Below, in pieces: positions 59,570 through 64,000 of a stretch of 64,000 nucleotides of DNA. Both the position numbers and the translations under genes were made by a program. The stretch lies in NCBI GenBank assembly GCA_964035545.1, contig OZ037768.1:22276819-22340818 (forward strand), given 5' to 3'. Numbering within the stretch: position 1 is the first letter of the stretch; the number at the start of each line of letters is the position of its first letter. The notes beneath the pieces were generated by a model. It was given only the letters and a program-made list of their open reading frames with translations, was not told where the DNA came from and did no database searches. Origin of the DNA: Bugula neritina. Lineage: Eukaryota; Bryozoa; Gymnolaemata; Cheilostomatida; Bugulidae.

Positions 59570-62500
59570 ATGTGCTTTACAATTTATAAATTTAAGTATT
59601 ATATTACTGCACAATAATACATTATTATACTACATATACGATACATACTATAACACTACTAACACCAAGCTCATCAATTCTTTCTTAGCCCACCCCCTAA
59701 TAACATAATATAATTATGCAAATTAGCTCTCAATTTGCCTGCCAATGAAGTTGAAAGCATTCATATTTAATAACAAATGCATGATATTATTTTTGATTTT
59801 TTTTCAGTGGCACTACAAAACATCTCCCAGCATACGTAAACATGCAGATTGTAAATGTGTATTTGTGCATGAATATGGCAGCATGCATTAAGTGAATATC
59901 TATAATGCAGTTATTTACCTTAGCTGATGCAGATTCATAAGTTAATCTGTCCTATGACAAAGCACTTTAATGATACATTGCTAAAATCCATGGCTCCCAA
60001 ATCTACTCCCTCTCACCAAATATTACCAAAGATTATAACCTTAAAAAGTCACGTTGCCAACCAGATAATATTATATATTACTTATATATCTCTCCAGTTG
60101 CTAATCCGTGCAAAAAGTGATCAAAAGATTATAATTTTGAACTGCTTGCTTATATAATAAAAGTTATATAGTTTAGACAACAACTCTGTAAATTACCAAG
60201 AATTTCAACTGAGAGAATATAAACATTGAACTTTTCCTGTGGACTTCAATGGATTAATATTAGCAAAGAATTTTTTTAAATTGAAAACCTTCTCTAGTAA
60301 TCATATGAAGCCAAATATCCATACTTTGCATCCCTAATCTTCATGAAATGACTTTTAGCAAACGACTTATATTGGTAGTTGTCTTACTGCTCTTAAAATT
60401 TAAGTAGCGGAACTCTCAACTTAGGTGAACAAAAAGAGAGGGTAGGTACTAAAAGTTCCATCTAATGAATTAAATGTTATATTTCGATGAATCCATCTTT
60501 ATATACATAATATATACGACATATATACGTTATATATATGACATACATATGTTATATACGACAATGTTCTAGATTTAACCCTTCCACCTCCTCATTTTCT
60601 CTTTTTCCCCTCACATCTTCCTATCGCACAATATGACTGCTTGTTTAAAATTATTTTATCAATAATGATTAAATCAGACCATTTCAATACCTGTCATTTA
60701 TTACATCTTAGGAAGACAAACATACTAGTTGAGGAAACATAGTGCAAACATGATCAACTGTTTAAATTTAACTTTGGAAATGATTTTAGACAATGTTAAT
60801 TTAGTAATATATACAAGGTTAATTAATTTTATAGAGTATATCAATATGTTATTTATAATAAGTTGATGTGTTCTATATAAAAGTAAGTATTAAAACTCAA
60901 TTAAAGCAATGATATGTCATTTCTCTAATTGATATATTATTATATAATATGATATATTACATAATATAGATTATATATCATGTATCATATGATATAATAT
61001 TGCAATATATAAATATTTAATAACAAGCATGTATTAAAGCTGGTTATACAACATGGATGTCACAAAATGTATAACTGTTATTGAGACTGTAATCAAGGAA
61101 ATTATTTACAGTCAGTGAAAGAACCAATAATTTGCTCTTCTAGCCTAGAAAGTTTTTAATTTTAGCTGAAATTGATGAAATTAAACTTTAAAATAACCCA
61201 TGGTATTTAAATGAACAAAACTTTTTTATATAATTAGCTAAACTGTATTATATTGTAACATAAAATAAGTGGCTATCTTTCTGCCACTAACTTTGCTAAT
61301 AAGTTTTAAAAGTATTTTATTTCCAGAGTATTGCTAATAGTTTAGTTTTTTGTTAAAATCTAAAATTTGATAAAAATGAAAGTTTAAAAAGAATAAGATT
61401 TGTAAAGCAAATAATTATTTTATAGATAACAATCATGTTGAATAGATGCTATTATAAACTCATTGATCATGGGCTCGGTGTAGGGAATGATAACTCTTCA
61501 CATCACAAACTGGCAAGTGATATAATGGCTTGTTTTTCAGGCATTAGGAATTTTGATTGCATATAAAGTATTATAAGCCATTTGTGCAACAAAATTTATG
61601 ACTAGCACTTATTAGTTACATCATTGTATGTCATAAATGCCATAACATGTATAAGGAAGCATAACTTCCTCAAATAACTTGCTTTTGGAATTATCTGCTC
61701 TGAACAACTCCCTAATAAATAGAAATCAAAAATTAAGAAAAATATTTGTTTGAAACCATATTTTCCGTGAGCTACATATCTTAGAGAGATATGGTCCTTG
61801 TGTTGGCTTGTATCATTCAAACTAGTTAGCTAGTAACATAATGTTATGACCTGTGCTTACAGAGTTTAGTCCAGGTGGTTAGCAAATAAAGATTTGCTGA
61901 AATACACACAACCTGTAAATTACTCTTATAGATAGAAGGGGGTGCTATGTTATTATATTACCTCAATACTTACTATAATGCATCTAAAAGCTATACACAA
62001 TACTTATTACATAATTTTAGAAATTCTTCTGAGTTCATTACAATAATTATGGGTCTTTGTGTTGTCTTTGTGTTGGACCACTTTACCTCTGGTTGCGGTC
62101 AAAGAAGAATTTGCTTCTCCATTTGGTTGGTCATGAGCTAACAGTTAGCCAGCATTTTCAGAGTTCAAGCAAATCTATTAGATTTTCATGAAAAGGTAAA
62201 TATATTTATTTCAACATCTTGCTTTTGTGTATGTTTCAATGTAGGTGCAGGAATGAAGAAATTGAGGAATACTGCTCTAGATAAAAAATCCAACTAAAAA
62301 GTTCTGATGAGATATTCAGTTGGCAGCCTTAACCAAATTTTATAACAGCAGTTAAATCTTCGGTTATTGAAACACTTCATTACTGCACTTAAATAGTTGC
62401 TTTATCATCACACAGCTACTGTTGTGCAATTTCATGTAAATTAAAATTTAGTAATTTATTTTATAATAATATATAAATAGTATTCAAATTAAATTATCAC

Positions 62501-62610
62501 TCACCACCAGTTGAGTTTTCTTTTTAGTGATTTATTCTATAATAATATAATAATTTATGCTAGTAATACAATTTTTATGTATTCTATTTCTAGTTATTTA
62601 TGATATTAAT
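59570..62610. other. Intergenic region between the tRNA gene and the TRIM-like gene
   Basis: About 3 kb of strongly AT-rich DNA including TATAT/ATATG patches near 60495-60560 and 60930-61010. No coding, RNA or mobile feature I can support. Confidence 0.5.
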
Positions 62611-62635
62611 TATTTAGATCACTTCAACTGATAAT

Positions 62636-63823
62636 ATGGACACCTGTTCAGAAGATATGACATGTCAGTTTTGTCTCCAGCCATCTGATCAAATGGTGGA
62701 TCCCAGAAGACTTCCCTGTTATCACATGTTCTGTAAAACATGTCTATTAGAAGACTCAGCTAAAAGAGGGGTCATCATGTGCCCCGTTTGCCGACAAGAA
62801 TACACTGAGAATGTAGATTCTCTCCCAGTCATGGCTGAGGAGGCAGACCTGGTTTCTGTAGAAAAAGACACATGTACTACCTGTAAAGACCAGATAGTCA
62901 CAGGTTTCTGTGAGAAGTGCTCAGAGTTGGCTTGTATCCAACATTTAAAGGTAATTATTTTAAAACCATTCATTTAATCAACTTTGTATGTATTAACTGT
63001 AAGTGGGAAGTAATTACTATATATTTACTGTAAGTGTGGAGGAACCTGAAATGCTTTTTATAAAAAAGGTGAGGGTTTGTGGCTGAAATTAGTTTGCTGA
63101 GTTTTCCAGGATATGTGCTCTATTAACCTAATTTATAAATTACAGTCAACATTCAAGTGATGTAGTGAAGAAAATTCAATAACTCTGGTTCTTTAATTTT
63201 CTAATTAATTTATACTATGTTATATAATAAAACAGTTAGATTTATTCTAAGCTAAAAGACTAATCTTCTAACACTAGAAATTAATTTAAGTTGCTAATTC
63301 TTTGCTTCTATAAGTACACACTGTATTGTAGTCTTCCCTCGTTATAATATTTCGATACTCACTGTAGTGTCATGAGGAGTTGCTCCACTCTCTCATACCC
63401 ATTGAGTTATACAGAAAGAGACCATCACACTATAAGAAGGTACTGTGTGAGAATCACCACAAGGAAATAGTCATATCATGTGAGAAGTGTCCATTGCTGG
63501 CCTGTCCACAGTGTAACTTCAACACAAGTGAATGTACCGGAGGTAAAAAAGTCTTGTTTCAATTGTTTATTTTGGAATGTGGTAAAATATGTTTTATACT
63601 GATATTTGGTAATTTTATTATTTTCGTGTATTTTTAGAAGCACAATATTATTCCAGAGACCACAAAATTGTGTCGGTTGTCAACAAAAGTAGACGAGTTA
63701 AAGAGGAGGTGAAAAACTTATTAAAACAGGTTGCTGTTTGTGCAACTCAACTTGGAGAAGCTGAGAAAGTCATGTGGGTGAAGTTTGATGATTTAAATGA
63801 ATACATTGAAGGACTTGACCAGG
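62636..63823 (+). CDS. RING/B-box/coiled-coil (TRIM-type) protein, 5' part (partial)
   Basis: Three exons: 62636-62950, 63368-63542 and 63638-63823, with consistent phases (0, then 1, then 1). The ATG follows a TATTTAG acceptor (exon from 62618), so a 5' UTR exon probably lies upstream. Exon 1 encodes a C3HC4 RING (C-x2-C at 10/13, LPCYHMFCKTC, then CPVC) and a first B-box-like zinc motif (CTTC...CEKC...CIQH). Exon 2 encodes a second B-box (CENHHKE...CEKCPLLACPQC). Exon 3 is a coiled coil. RING-B-box-coiled-coil is the tripartite core of TRIM E3 ubiquitin ligases. Any C-terminal substrate domain is beyond the window, so the subfamily is unknown. Confidence 0.85.
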
Positions 63824-64000
63824 GTTGGTATATGCTTGTATATTGCTCATCTTAAAATAACAAATATTATTGTGTTGGAGTTATCTTTCCTGTAATTCTA
63901 GTCTGTTCAATGTAGTAGATTGTCTCCTTGTTTTCTCTCTTTACTCATTTGTTTATTTTCTTTTCGCTTTTTTAACCTGTCCTAAAAGGTCAATAACAAA

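Overview
This window is nuclear DNA from an animal, very AT-rich and intron-dense. It carries a type II PKA regulatory subunit with a DDD dimerisation domain, a membrane-anchored double-C2 (synaptotagmin) protein, an Ig-domain receptor-like gene and a RING/B-box/coiled-coil (TRIM-type) gene. Introns are mostly 150-2000 bp with GT..AG ends. Non-coding DNA is packed with microsatellites, minisatellites, tRNA-derived repeats and decayed DNA transposons. I cannot name the species; an invertebrate, possibly an early-branching one, is the best inference.

Layout. (1) 22-1836, minus: 5' part of a secreted or membrane Ig-domain gene (signal peptide exon plus Ig-type exons, all phase 1), running off the left edge. 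(2) 1837-5800: intergenic, with (CA)n, (TA)n and (TG)n tracts and a tRNA-derived SINE. (3) about 5830-12350, plus: a complete synaptotagmin-like gene of six coding exons, 467 codons before the stop, in which both C2 domains have lost most Ca2+ ligands. (4) 12903-36934, minus: a giant coiled-coil gene of about 34 coding exons and about 1,870 codons, convergent with the synaptotagmin gene; a candidate 5' UTR exon lies near 38663. Its introns host a pogo/CENP-B-type transposon relic, a palindromic MITE and a long (GA)n tract. (5) about 40200-58400, plus: the PKA RII gene, reconstructed over 12 coding exons (383 residues), with CCAAT-rich upstream DNA. (6) 59447-59531, minus: an intron-containing tRNA-Ile(UAU) gene. 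(7) 62636 to the right edge, plus: the start of a TRIM-like gene.

The genes are not an obvious functional cassette. The most distinctive observations are: two coding exons that look intact except for a 1-nt or 2-nt length change in a slippage-prone run; coiled-coil exons whose lengths are whole numbers of heptads; a transposon relic studded with a repeated 15-bp motif; two tRNA-derived repeat families with three copies each; minisatellites that begin at or inside exon boundaries; and an RII stop codon split by a strong splice donor so that TAG results whether or not the intron is removed. I found no convincing wholly new system. All exon models are read by eye from open frames, splice signals and phase agreement, with no transcript support.
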